In this document: in pieces, positions 57,007 to 64,000 of the stretch | How positions within the stretch are numbered: position 1 is the stretch's first letter | Layout: each line of letters begins with the position of its first letter | Assembly: GCA_947493335.1 (NCBI GenBank) | Contig: CANLQO010000001.1 | Coordinates: 1,116,001 to 1,180,000 of the forward strand | Direction of reading: 5' to 3' | Source: an uncultured Paracoccaceae bacterium | GTDB taxonomy: Bacteria > Pseudomonadota > Alphaproteobacteria > Rhodobacterales > Rhodobacteraceae | DNA: 64,000 nt | The notes under the pieces: generated by a model | What the model saw: the letters and a program-made list of their open reading frames with translations, nothing else | Databases searched by the model: none | Told to the model about the DNA's origin: nothing | Translations under genes and position numbers: made by a program

Positions 57007-58017
57007 ATGCATCCTGCATTGCTAGGACTGGTGACCGTTGCCATCGGCGTCGGTGGATGTATCGGATACTTTTACGGCGCAAACCTGTTTCTTGATAAGG
57101 TTCTGCTGCCTGCCAAAGGCCCCAACGCCGGGCGCAACATCAATCGCGCCAATCAGATACGGCCCTGGCTGTTCCTTTTTCCCGCACTGCTCGCCCTTGG
57201 CCTTTATCTGGCCTATCCGGTGTTCGCGACCCTGCGGTTGAGCCTGCTGGAACGGTTGCCGGGCAATCAATATGCATTTGTCGGTTTGGACAATTACACC
57301 CAGATGTTCGCTGAGCCGAAGTTCTGGGAGGCGATGAAGAACAACGTCATGTGGCTGATCGTGGTGCCGGCGGCCTCGACCGGGTTTGGTCTTTTGGCGG
57401 CTCAGTTGACCGACCGGCTGCGCTGGGGCAGCATCGCCAAGTCGATCATCTTTATGCCGATGGCAATCTCGCTGGTGGGTGCCGCGGTGATCTTTAAGCT
57501 GGTCTACGAGGCCCGGCCCGAGGATGTGGCGCAGATCGGTGTGCTGAACCATTTGTACCTGAACTATTTTGGCGGGTTGGAGCCGCAGCAGTGGCTGACC
57601 AATCCGTTCTGGAACAATTTTTTCCTGATGATTGTGCTGGTTTGGATTCAAACCGGTTTCGCGATGGTGATCCTTTCGGCAGCGCTCCGCGGCATTCCCG
57701 AAGAGACGGTCGAGGCGGCGATTATCGATGGTGCCAACCCGTTGCAGATTTTCTTCAAGATCAAGATCCCGCAGATCATGTCGACCATCGTGGTGGTCTG
57801 GACCACGATCACGATTGCCACGCTCAAGGTCTTTGACATCGTCTTTGCGATGACCAACGGACAATGGGAAACCCAGGTTTTGGCCAATTACATGTACGAC
57901 AAGCTGTTCCGTGCCAATGATTGGGGTGTGGGGTCAGCCGCCGCGATGATCATCATGCTGATGGTGACCCCTATTCTGTGGTGGAACGTGCAAAACGCCC
58001 GTAAGGAGATGCGCTGA
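57007..58017 (+). CDS. aglF: Alpha-glucoside ABC transporter permease AglF
   Basis: A 336-residue inner-membrane permease with an extra N-terminal helix (LLGLVTVAIGVGGCIGYFYG) followed by six core helices. The EAA loop that contacts the ATPase reads EETVEAAIIDGANPLQIFFK (about 236-255). The ATG at 57007 is preferred; the longer frame includes the low-complexity linker after aglE. Its stop overlaps the aglG start by one base (TGATGG). Confidence 0.93.
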   Translation: MHPALLGLVTVAIGVGGCIGYFYGANLFLDKVLLPAKGPNAGRNINRANQIRPWLFLFPALLALGLYLAYPVFATLRLSLLERLPGNQYAFVGLDNYTQMFAEPKFWEAMKNNVMWLIVVPAASTGFGLLAAQLTDRLRWGSIAKSIIFMPMAISLVGAAVIFKLVYEARPEDVAQIGVLNHLYLNYFGGLEPQQWLTNPFWNNFFLMIVLVWIQTGFAMVILSAALRGIPEETVEAAIIDGANPLQIFFKIKIPQIMSTIVVVWTTITIATLKVFDIVFAMTNGQWETQVLANYMYDKLFRANDWGVGSAAAMIIMLMVTPILWWNVQNARKEMR

Positions 58018-59177
58018 TGGAAAATATGGCCGGACAAAAACCCGCTGTCGTCATTGCCCTGAACCTGTCGGTCGTGCTGCTGGTGCTGCTGTGGATTTTC
58101 CCGACGCTAGGTCTGTTTGTGTCGTCCTTTCGGACGGGCGATCAGATCACAACGTCGGGCTGGTGGGCAGCTTTGTTCCCGGCAGAGCAGACGTTGCAGG
58201 TCCGCGCGCAGGACCCCGATGATTTCCGTGTGGATGCGGGCAATGGCGTCTTTGTGGTCGAGGGCAATGTCTTTGTCGAAGGGTTGGGTGATCCTTTGCC
58301 GATCGACAGTTGGGGCACATCTTCGCGCGCGATCGACGCCTATCAGGTCGGAGAGACCGCCGATTTGGGTGATGGCGAGACCATGACCCTTGCTGAAGAC
58401 GGGTCCTACATCTGGCAAGGTGATGATGACCAGATTTCCGGCCGCGCCCAGCGGATGTTTATCAATGCGACGGTGCCACCGGATTTCACGCTCGATAATT
58501 ACAAGTTCGTGCTGTTCAATCCCGAAAACGCAGAGGGCATGGCCAAGGCGTTCTTCAACACGCTCACGGTGGTGATCCCCGCGACAATCATCCCGATCCT
58601 GATCGCGGCTTTTGCGGCCTATGCGCTGGCATGGATGGATTTCCCGGGTCGCGCGCTGTTGATTGCGGCTGTTGTTGGATTGCTGGTGGTGCCGCTGCAA
58701 CTGGCGCTGATACCACTCTTGTCGTTCCACAACTACATCGGCATCGGTAAGGGCTATCTGGGGGTCTGGCTTGCGCATACCGGATTTGGCCTGCCGCTCG
58801 CGATCTATCTGTTGCGAAATTACATGGTGGGCTTGCCCAAGGACATCATTGAAAACGCCAAGGTCGATGGGGCGACGGATTTCCAGATCTTCACCAAGAT
58901 CATCCTCCCGCTGTCGTTCCCGGCCTTGGCGTCCTTTGCCATCTTCCAGTTCCTGTGGACATGGAATGACCTTCTGGTGGCGTTGGTGTTCCTGATCGAC
59001 AGTTCGGGCCAGACCACGGTGATGACCAAGCAGTTGGTGGAATTGCTGGGCACACGCGGCGGCGACTGGGAGATTCTTGCGACCTCTGCATTCGTGTCGA
59101 TTGCGGTGCCGCTGGTGGTCTTCTTTTCGATGCAACGCTACCTCGTTCGCGGCCTGCTGGCCGGATCTGTGAAGTAA
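58017..59177 (+). CDS. aglG: Alpha-glucoside ABC transporter permease AglG
   Basis: A 386-residue permease partner of AglF. Helix 1 (about 10-35) is followed by a large periplasmic insertion of about 110 residues (roughly 50-160, acidic and Gly-rich) before the remaining helices; this long insert explains its greater length than standard permeases and fits AglG. The EAA loop is PKDIIENAKVDGATDFQIFT (about 274-293). Confidence 0.93.
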   Translation: MENMAGQKPAVVIALNLSVVLLVLLWIFPTLGLFVSSFRTGDQITTSGWWAALFPAEQTLQVRAQDPDDFRVDAGNGVFVVEGNVFVEGLGDPLPIDSWGTSSRAIDAYQVGETADLGDGETMTLAEDGSYIWQGDDDQISGRAQRMFINATVPPDFTLDNYKFVLFNPENAEGMAKAFFNTLTVVIPATIIPILIAAFAAYALAWMDFPGRALLIAAVVGLLVVPLQLALIPLLSFHNYIGIGKGYLGVWLAHTGFGLPLAIYLLRNYMVGLPKDIIENAKVDGATDFQIFTKIILPLSFPALASFAIFQFLWTWNDLLVALVFLIDSSGQTTVMTKQLVELLGTRGGDWEILATSAFVSIAVPLVVFFSMQRYLVRGLLAGSVK

Positions 59178-59186
59178 GGGCCTATC

Positions 59187-60845
59187 ATGAACGTGCAAAA
59201 GGGCGCAGCCATGAAGATCGACAATACGGCCGACCGCGACTGGTGGCGTGGCGCGGTGATCTATCAGATTTACCCGCGCAGCTTTCAGGACAGCAACGGT
59301 GACGGCATCGGCGATCTGGCCGGGATCGTGCAGCGATTGCCTTACATCGCGAGCCTTGGTGTCGATGCGATCTGGATCAGCCCGTTCTTCACCTCGCCCA
59401 TGAAGGACTTCGGCTATGACGTCAGCGATTATTGCGACGTCGACCCGATGTTCGGCAATCTGGCGGATTTTGATGCGGTGGTTGAAACGGCGCATGCGCT
59501 TGGCGTGCGGGTGATGATTGATCTGGTGCTCAGCCACACGTCAGAGGCGCACCCCTGGTTCACCGAAAGCCGCAAGGACAAGACCAACGCGAAGGCCGAT
59601 TGGTACGTCTGGGCCGATCCCAAGCCTGATGGCACGGCGCCCAACAATTGGCTGTCGATCTTTGGCGGCTCAGCCTGGCAATGGAATGGTGAGCGGCAGC
59701 AATATTTTCTGCATAACTTTCTGGCCAGCCAGCCGGACCTCAATTTTCATTGTGCGGCGGTGCAGGATGCTTTGCTGGACGTCGCCCGGTTCTGGCTGAA
59801 CCGGGGCGTGGACGGGTTCCGGCTGGATACGATTAACTTCTACATGCACGACGCGCAGTTGCGGGATAATCCGCCGCTGGCGCCGGAATTGCGTAACGCC
59901 ACGATCGCGCCGCAGGTGAACCCGTATAACCATCAAGAACACCTTTACGATAAGAACCAGCCTGAAAACCTTGATTTCCTGCGTCGCCTGCGCGCCGTGA
60001 TGGAACCCTTTGGCGCGGCTGCCGTGGGCGAGGTGGGCGACGCCCAGAAGGGGCTGGAGATCATGGGCGAATACACCGCCGGCGATGATCTGATGCAGAT
60101 GTGTTACGCCTTTGAGTTTCTCGCCAATGATGCGCCGACCGCCGCGCAGATTGTCGAAGTGATGGAACGGGTCGACCGCGTGGCGGGCGAAGGCTGGCCC
60201 TGCTGGGCCTATTCCAATCACGATGTGAAACGACACGCGACACGCTGGGGCTACGAGGCCGCTGGCCTGCGGTTGATGACGACGCTGATGATGTGCTGGC
60301 GCGGGTCGGCCTGTATCTATCAGGGCGAAGAACTGGGCCTGACAGAGGCCGACGTCGCTTATGAGGATCTGCAAGATCCCTACGGCATCGAATTCTGGCC
60401 AGAGTTCAAGGGCCGCGACGGCTGTCGCACACCGATGGTCTGGGAAAAAAGCAATTTGCATGGTGGGTTTTCGAACGCCGGGCGGACGTGGTTGCCGGTT
60501 TCGTCGGAACACCTGCGGCTTGCTGCGGCAACGCAAGAGGATGACCCCGGCGCGCTGATCCATCACTACCGCAAGGCCATCGCGTTCCGCAGGGAACATG
60601 CCGCGTTGCGCGTGGGCGAACAGGACGGGATCAAGGCCAAGGGCGACGTTGTCTATTTCACCCGCAGCAGCAAGGATGAAACACTGTTCTGCGTCTTCAA
60701 CATCAGCGACAGCCCGAGTGATTTCGACATGCCCAAGGGCAGTTGGCACCCCGTTGGCGAGGAGCTGGGCAGCGCCCATGTCTCGGCGGACGGCAAACTA
60801 CATTTAGGCCCCTGGCAGGTATGCCTTGCGGTCAAACGCGCCTGA
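59187..60845 (+). CDS. aglA: Alpha-glucosidase, glycoside hydrolase family 13
   Basis: A 552-residue cytoplasmic GH13 hydrolase (oligo-1,6-glucosidase/trehalose-hydrolase-like group) that releases glucose from imported alpha-glucosides. It shows WWRGAVIYQIYPRSFQDSNG near the N-terminus, the nucleophile Asp in GVDGFRLDTINFY, the acid Glu in AAVGEVGDAQKG and the third acid in YSNHDVKR. The start may be ATG 59187 or ATG 59211; both have AAGGG upstream. Confidence 0.94.
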   Translation: MNVQKGAAMKIDNTADRDWWRGAVIYQIYPRSFQDSNGDGIGDLAGIVQRLPYIASLGVDAIWISPFFTSPMKDFGYDVSDYCDVDPMFGNLADFDAVVETAHALGVRVMIDLVLSHTSEAHPWFTESRKDKTNAKADWYVWADPKPDGTAPNNWLSIFGGSAWQWNGERQQYFLHNFLASQPDLNFHCAAVQDALLDVARFWLNRGVDGFRLDTINFYMHDAQLRDNPPLAPELRNATIAPQVNPYNHQEHLYDKNQPENLDFLRRLRAVMEPFGAAAVGEVGDAQKGLEIMGEYTAGDDLMQMCYAFEFLANDAPTAAQIVEVMERVDRVAGEGWPCWAYSNHDVKRHATRWGYEAAGLRLMTTLMMCWRGSACIYQGEELGLTEADVAYEDLQDPYGIEFWPEFKGRDGCRTPMVWEKSNLHGGFSNAGRTWLPVSSEHLRLAAATQEDDPGALIHHYRKAIAFRREHAALRVGEQDGIKAKGDVVYFTRSSKDETLFCVFNISDSPSDFDMPKGSWHPVGEELGSAHVSADGKLHLGPWQVCLAVKRA

Positions 60846-60877
60846 GCGCGGCACAGCATTAGAGGGAGGGACCACCC

Positions 60878-61969
60878 ATGGCCGATCTTAAACTGACAGA
60901 TGTTGCCAAGACCTACGGCGGCACGGTTGATGTGCTCAAGAACATCAATCTGGATATCAAACAGGGCGAGTTGATCGTGTTTGTGGGCCCATCCGGCTGT
61001 GGCAAGTCGACGTTGCTGCGCATGATTGCGGGTCTTGAAAAGATCACCGGTGGTGAGTTGCAGATCGACGGCACGGTGGTCAACGACATGCCGCCCGCTC
61101 AGCGCGGCATCGCGATGGTGTTCCAGTCCTACGCGCTTTACCCACACATGACCGTGCGCGATAACATGAGCTTTGCTTTGAAGTTGGCCAAGAAATCGCC
61201 CGCCGAGATTGATGAGGCGGTGAACCGGGCAGCCAAGATCCTGCAACTGGATGAATACCTTGACCGACTGCCAAAGGCGCTGTCAGGCGGGCAGCGGCAG
61301 CGGGTTGCGATTGGCCGGTCGATTGTGCGCGACCCCAAGGTGTATCTGTTCGACGAACCGCTATCGAACCTTGACGCGGCCCTGCGCGTGGCGACCCGGA
61401 TCGAGATTGCACAGCTTAAGGAATCCATGCCCGACAGCACGATGATCTATGTGACGCACGATCAGGTGGAGGCGATGACGCTGGCGACCCGGATTGTGGT
61501 GCTGGCAAACAAAGGCATCGCGCAGGTGGGATCACCGCTGGAGCTGTATGAGCGGCCCGAGAACGAGTTTGTGGCGCAATTCATTGGGTCACCCGCAATG
61601 AACCTTTTGTCAGGTGAGATCGTGGAAGGTGGCGCGCAAACCACCGTCAAGCTTGATGGTGGCGGGCTGGTCAAATCGGCTGTTCCGACGCAAGAGGCCG
61701 ACAAGGGCATGCGGGTCAATGTTGGTATCCGTCCCGAAGATATGATCGAAAGCAGCGGTGATGATTATGCTTTTGAGGGCAAGGTGAACATCACCGAAGC
61801 CTTGGGCGAAGTGACGTTGCTGTATTTCGACAAAGTCGGCGACAATGACGCCGTGATTGGCAAGCTGCCCGGCATTCACGCCGATCTGCGCGGCAAGTCG
61901 GTGCGCATGTCAGCCGCCCCGGAAAAGGTTCAGGTCTTCCACAACGGCAAATCGCTTTATTATCGGTAG
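60878..61969 (+). CDS. aglK: Alpha-glucoside ABC transporter ATP-binding protein
   Basis: A 363-residue ATPase of the MalK/UgpC group that powers AglFG. Walker A is GPSGCGKST (about 37-45), the signature LSGGQRQR (about 134-141), Walker B VYLFDEP with the D-loop SNLDAALR, and the H-loop VTHDQVEAMT. A C-terminal OB-fold (TOBE) domain (about 235-363) is the usual place of regulation. It closes the aglEFGAK operon; a palindrome pair follows 1 nt after its stop. Confidence 0.96.
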   Translation: MADLKLTDVAKTYGGTVDVLKNINLDIKQGELIVFVGPSGCGKSTLLRMIAGLEKITGGELQIDGTVVNDMPPAQRGIAMVFQSYALYPHMTVRDNMSFALKLAKKSPAEIDEAVNRAAKILQLDEYLDRLPKALSGGQRQRVAIGRSIVRDPKVYLFDEPLSNLDAALRVATRIEIAQLKESMPDSTMIYVTHDQVEAMTLATRIVVLANKGIAQVGSPLELYERPENEFVAQFIGSPAMNLLSGEIVEGGAQTTVKLDGGGLVKSAVPTQEADKGMRVNVGIRPEDMIESSGDDYAFEGKVNITEALGEVTLLYFDKVGDNDAVIGKLPGIHADLRGKSVRMSAAPEKVQVFHNGKSLYYR

Positions 61970-61970
61970 G

Positions 61971-62021
61971 CCAAATCTTCTAGAAGATTTGGGTGGCGGG
62001 AGATTTTTCTAGAAAAATCTC
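61971..62021. repeat. Tandem palindromes downstream of aglK
   Basis: Two perfect 22-bp palindromes, cores AAATCTTCTAGAAGATTT (within 61971-61992) and AGATTTTTCTAGAAAAATCT (within 62000-62021), are separated by 7 nt. The design and spacing match the pair after nrdJ. The second overlaps the stop end of the convergent small gene (62020) by 2 nt. Confidence 0.85.
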
Positions 62022-62256
62022 AGAACAGAAAGCCAATAGGCCCGTTGTTGCAGATGTTGATGAAATGGCCGTCGCTGACAAGCAGGTGAAAACCGCGGCG
62101 GCGGACTTCAAGTTCAAACAAATCACGGCCAACTTCACGGTCCACATCAGCAATGCGCCGACGGATGACACCACCGTTTGATGCTGATTTGGCACGAAAA
62201 ATCTGGTCAAGCCAGTCGCGCCCCAGAGGATCTGCGGTATCGGACAAGTGAGCCAT
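62020..62256 (-). CDS. 78-residue conserved small protein
   Basis: ATG 62256 stands 7 nt after GGGAGG, a strong ribosome site. The protein (MAHLSDTADPLGRDWLDQIF at the start) contains an RRRIADVDREVGRDLFELEV helix and HLLVSDGHFINICN, ending NNGPIGFLF. I recall similar short Roseobacter proteins, often wrongly labelled phosphoribosylanthranilate isomerase; here no trp gene is adjacent. Charge is mixed, with no signal or membrane helix. No function can be given. Confidence 0.75.
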   Translation of the reverse strand: MAHLSDTADPLGRDWLDQIFRAKSASNGGVIRRRIADVDREVGRDLFELEVRRRGFHLLVSDGHFINICNNGPIGFLF

Positions 62257-62290
62257 CTCTGTAGCCTCCCGCATGCTGGTTAATAACCTG

Positions 62291-63040
62291 TTACGACGCC
62301 AGAAGGTGCAGGGCTGCCTCGGTGGCTTGGTCGGCGGGAAAGAAAAGCTCGATCTTGAAATCATCCAGCGTTTCGTCGGCAATGGTGCTGAATTGCGCGA
62401 TGGTTCCAAATAGCGAAAGCCGCTGGTCACCAAACCGGTAGATTGTCGGGATCGTCGGGGCAGGGGTTGGTGAAACCGGCCCTGCGTCCTGCGACAGTTT
62501 TGCCGCAGCTGCATCCAACGCGGGCAATCCCCCTGCGGCAAGGCTTTCGGCGCGCAGGCGGATCGCGCTGTGATGCGCGACCTCCGCCCAGTTTTCAATG
62601 ATCTGGGGCATCAGGTCACTGGTCGTCATGTCCAGCAGGCTGGAGCCTTCGGCCAGTCCGAAGGGTGCAAATAGTTTTCGCGCAGGGGCGTTCAGCATCC
62701 GGATCGTCCAAAGCCGATCCAGAGCAAGACCCGGATAGGGGGCGTGACGGTCAAGCATATAGCGCACCGCCTGCCGGACCGGGGCCATGGCCGCATCATC
62801 CAGCGGCGTCGCAGGAAACCGGGGGGTAAAGCCCATCGCAACCATCATCTGATTGATCGCATCCAGGGGCAGCGTCAGCACCTCACCCAGATGGGCGATC
62901 ATGTCGCGGCTGGGCCGCGCCCGGCCGGTTTCCAGAAATGAGATGTGGCGGGCCGAGACGTCCGCCTCTAGCGCGAGATCCAGCTGACTAAGTCGGCGAT
63001 GTTTGCGCCAAGTGCGCAGAAGGTCGGGAAATTGGGTCAT
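62291..63040 (-). CDS. XRE-family regulator with MmyB-like ligand domain
   Basis: A 249-residue regulator starting at ATG 63040 (MTQFPDLLRTWRKHRRLSQL). The helix-turn-helix spans about 8-60 (LSQLDLALEADVSARHISFLETGRARPS). The rest matches the MmyB/PAS-like ligand-binding domain of this family, which often controls a neighbouring transporter or oxidoreductase and may bind fatty acids. It is divergent from a small membrane-protein gene, and inverted repeats lie between. Confidence 0.88.
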   Translation of the reverse strand: MTQFPDLLRTWRKHRRLSQLDLALEADVSARHISFLETGRARPSRDMIAHLGEVLTLPLDAINQMMVAMGFTPRFPATPLDDAAMAPVRQAVRYMLDRHAPYPGLALDRLWTIRMLNAPARKLFAPFGLAEGSSLLDMTTSDLMPQIIENWAEVAHHSAIRLRAESLAAGGLPALDAAAAKLSQDAGPVSPTPAPTIPTIYRFGDQRLSLFGTIAQFSTIADETLDDFKIELFFPADQATEAALHLLAS

Positions 63041-63061
63041 GAGGCATATTAGCCCACGCGG

Positions 63062-63089
63062 ACAGGTATGACACTTACCTGTAAGGTAA
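63062..63089. promoter_or_regulatory. Inverted repeats in the XRE divergent region
   Basis: ACAGGTA-N7-TACCTGT (63062-63082) and TTACCT-GTA-AGGTAA (63075-63089) overlap, giving three AGGTA half-sites on alternating strands. This is a good candidate operator for the adjacent XRE regulator, controlling itself and the membrane-protein gene. Confidence 0.65.
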
Positions 63090-63150
63090 TTGTTTTGCTG
63101 CACCGGGCCGGGGCAGATGGGGCATCACCCCTCAACAAAGGAGAAATGTG

Positions 63151-63579
63151 ATGTCACCATTGTCCCAAAGCCTGCGCAAGAACGGTCTGATCATCGCTGT
63201 GATCGGCGTTCTTTTCATGCTCACAGTCTTGCCACCGTTGCATGCCGTTGCGCGCCTGTTCCTGCAGCTGGCCTATTGGCCGTTCTCAAACATTCCCGAA
63301 GCGTCCGCCGCCCCGGTCGGTCTGTTGCTTGCGATCAGTGGCGGGTTGACGGCTGGGATCGGCGCGGCAATGTGGGCGCTTGGCACCCATGTGGCCCCGG
63401 TCGCCCCGGCTGCTGCGGTGCGCGTCACGCGCATCATGGCGCTGACGTGGTTCTGCACCGATAGCCTTGGGTCTGTCATGACGGGCGCGCCTTTTAATGC
63501 GGTCCTGAACCTGACATTTCTGGCGCTGATGTTCTGGGCGGTGCGTGGGGCCGGGCAGGGGCAAACCCACCCGGCGTAA
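63151..63579 (+). CDS. Predicted small inner-membrane protein
   Basis: A 142-residue protein with four hydrophobic helices (about 12-35, 53-75, 88-107, 113-131). The ATG at 63151 lies 7-8 nt after AAAGGAG; a GTG one codon earlier is possible. I do not recognise the family. Its divergence from the XRE regulator, with operator-like repeats between, suggests it is that regulator's target. Confidence 0.72.
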   Translation: MSPLSQSLRKNGLIIAVIGVLFMLTVLPPLHAVARLFLQLAYWPFSNIPEASAAPVGLLLAISGGLTAGIGAAMWALGTHVAPVAPAAAVRVTRIMALTWFCTDSLGSVMTGAPFNAVLNLTFLALMFWAVRGAGQGQTHPA

Positions 63580-63583
63580 CACA

Positions 63584-64000
63584 TCAGGCGCGGCGGCGGC
63601 GTCCGGTCCGGGCGCGGCCCTCGCCCTCTTTCACGGGGGCGCGGTTGAACTTGATCCAATCACCGCCGGAGGGGTCATTGTCGGTCAGGAAATTGGCGGC
63701 GCGAATAGCCTCCATCTCTTTGCCAGCGCGCGGCTTGGTCGACCCCAGACCGAACATCTGAACAAAAGCTTCATCTTCCATGCCTTCGGGCAGGATGATT
63801 CCCGCGGCGGCAACTTCCGCCTTCTTTTCAGCGATCTTCTTGGGCCCGACAGGCAGGGCGACGGGGTTCATGATTGCACTGGTCATGCCCGCAGCCATGG
63901 CCATCGGCAGGAACGCATTGTTGATCCCGTGGCGGTTCGGCAGGCCAAAGGAAATGTTGGAGGCACCGCAGGTTGTGTTGACGCCCAGTTCCTCGCGCAA
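63584..64000 (-). CDS. Methyltetrahydrofolate:corrinoid methyltransferase, C-terminal part
   Basis: The frame is open to the window edge, so only the last 138 or so residues are seen. The segment GVNTTCGASNISFGLPNRHGINNAFLPMA is typical of pterin-binding (DHPS-like) methyltransferases such as AcsE, MetH and MtgA, with the conserved SNISFG. It should pass a methyl group between a corrinoid protein and tetrahydrofolate, downstream of an MttB homologue. The C-terminus is arginine-rich (RARTGRRRRA). The partner corrinoid protein is probably just beyond the window. Confidence 0.88.
   Translation of the reverse strand: MREELGVNTTCGASNISFGLPNRHGINNAFLPMAMAAGMTSAIMNPVALPVGPKKIAEKKAEVAAAGIILPEGMEDEAFVQMFGLGSTKPRAGKEMEAIRAANFLTDNDPSGGDWIKFNRAPVKEGEGRARTGRRRRA

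Noticed and set aside
58107-59537. 476-codon minus-strand frame over aglG and aglA
   Set aside because: His/Arg-rich antisense shadow of two conserved genes; no domain and no ribosome site.
62277-62287. CtrA-like site or operator (GGTTAATAACC) before the 78-residue gene
   Set aside because: Only one TTAA half fits the CtrA consensus and the dyad is short; not enough to call.

Overview
This window looks like a chromosomal segment of a Roseobacter-group alphaproteobacterium (Rhodobacterales). The reasons are high GC content, a B12-dependent class II ribonucleotide reductase, a CckA phosphorelay kinase preceded by a perfect CtrA box, an alpha-type Fur/Mur regulator, agl-type alpha-glucoside transport, an Entner-Doudoroff zwf-pgl-pgi operon, and non-pyrrolysine MttB-type corrinoid methyltransfer proteins. 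Family-level identities are read from the protein sequences and no database was searched. Almost all of the window is densely packed housekeeping and metabolic DNA. I see no prophage, insertion sequence, CRISPR array or rRNA.

Layout. 0-7.8 kb: nrdJ behind a long untranslated leader, a sulfotransferase, an AIM24-family protein, a cupin and an FAD oxidoreductase. 7.9-16.1 kb: enolase, an EamA exporter, Fur/Mur, a DUF533 protein, PhzF, a GNAT protein, a 42-residue membrane protein, tyrS and anmK. 16.2-20.7 kb: an MttB-family methyltransferase with an upstream small ORF, an outer-membrane barrel, and an ada operon. 20.7-24.1 kb: an aminotransferase-soxR operon, divergent across a perfect SoxR box from a 59-residue protein plus a VOC protein; then MmcQ/YjbR and DUF1697 proteins. 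24.1-28.7 kb: a 14-codon ORF made mostly of Ile and Cys codons, then cysS-cimA-methyltransferase-phytoene-synthase-like genes. 28.7-35.4 kb: an MFS carrier, cobB, cobA, cbiD, cobK, a DNA glycosylase and an esterase. 35.4-43.7 kb: a diguanylate cyclase, an HNH nuclease, zwf-pgl-pgi, a prepilin-peptidase homologue lacking one catalytic Asp, tRNA-Gly(CCC) and an ArsR-SRPBCC-DUF1761 operon. 43.7-51.8 kb: a corrinoid-reactivating ASKHA ferredoxin, a membrane protein, guaB, rsmB and cckA, followed by an 8-bp tandem repeat. 51.9-62 kb: aglR-bgl-glk divergent from aglEFGAK. 62-64 kb: a 78-residue protein, an XRE regulator, a membrane protein and the 3' end of a methyltetrahydrofolate:corrinoid methyltransferase.

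How it fits together. Cobalamin is one theme: the window encodes B12 biosynthesis (cobA, cbiD, cobK, cobB), a B12-dependent reductase (nrdJ) and three parts of a corrinoid methyl-transfer route (MttB homologue, ASKHA reactivator, MeTr). All three parts carry arginine-rich tails. Sugar metabolism is the other theme: alpha-glucosides enter through AglEFGK, are cut by AglA, phosphorylated by Glk and oxidised through Zwf and Pgl.

The most striking unannotated signal is the putative leader peptide MKKTCIIICCIIPC ahead of cysS-cimA. Its Cys codons match the product of the first gene and its Ile codons match the pathway of the second, which suggests a dual-amino-acid attenuator.
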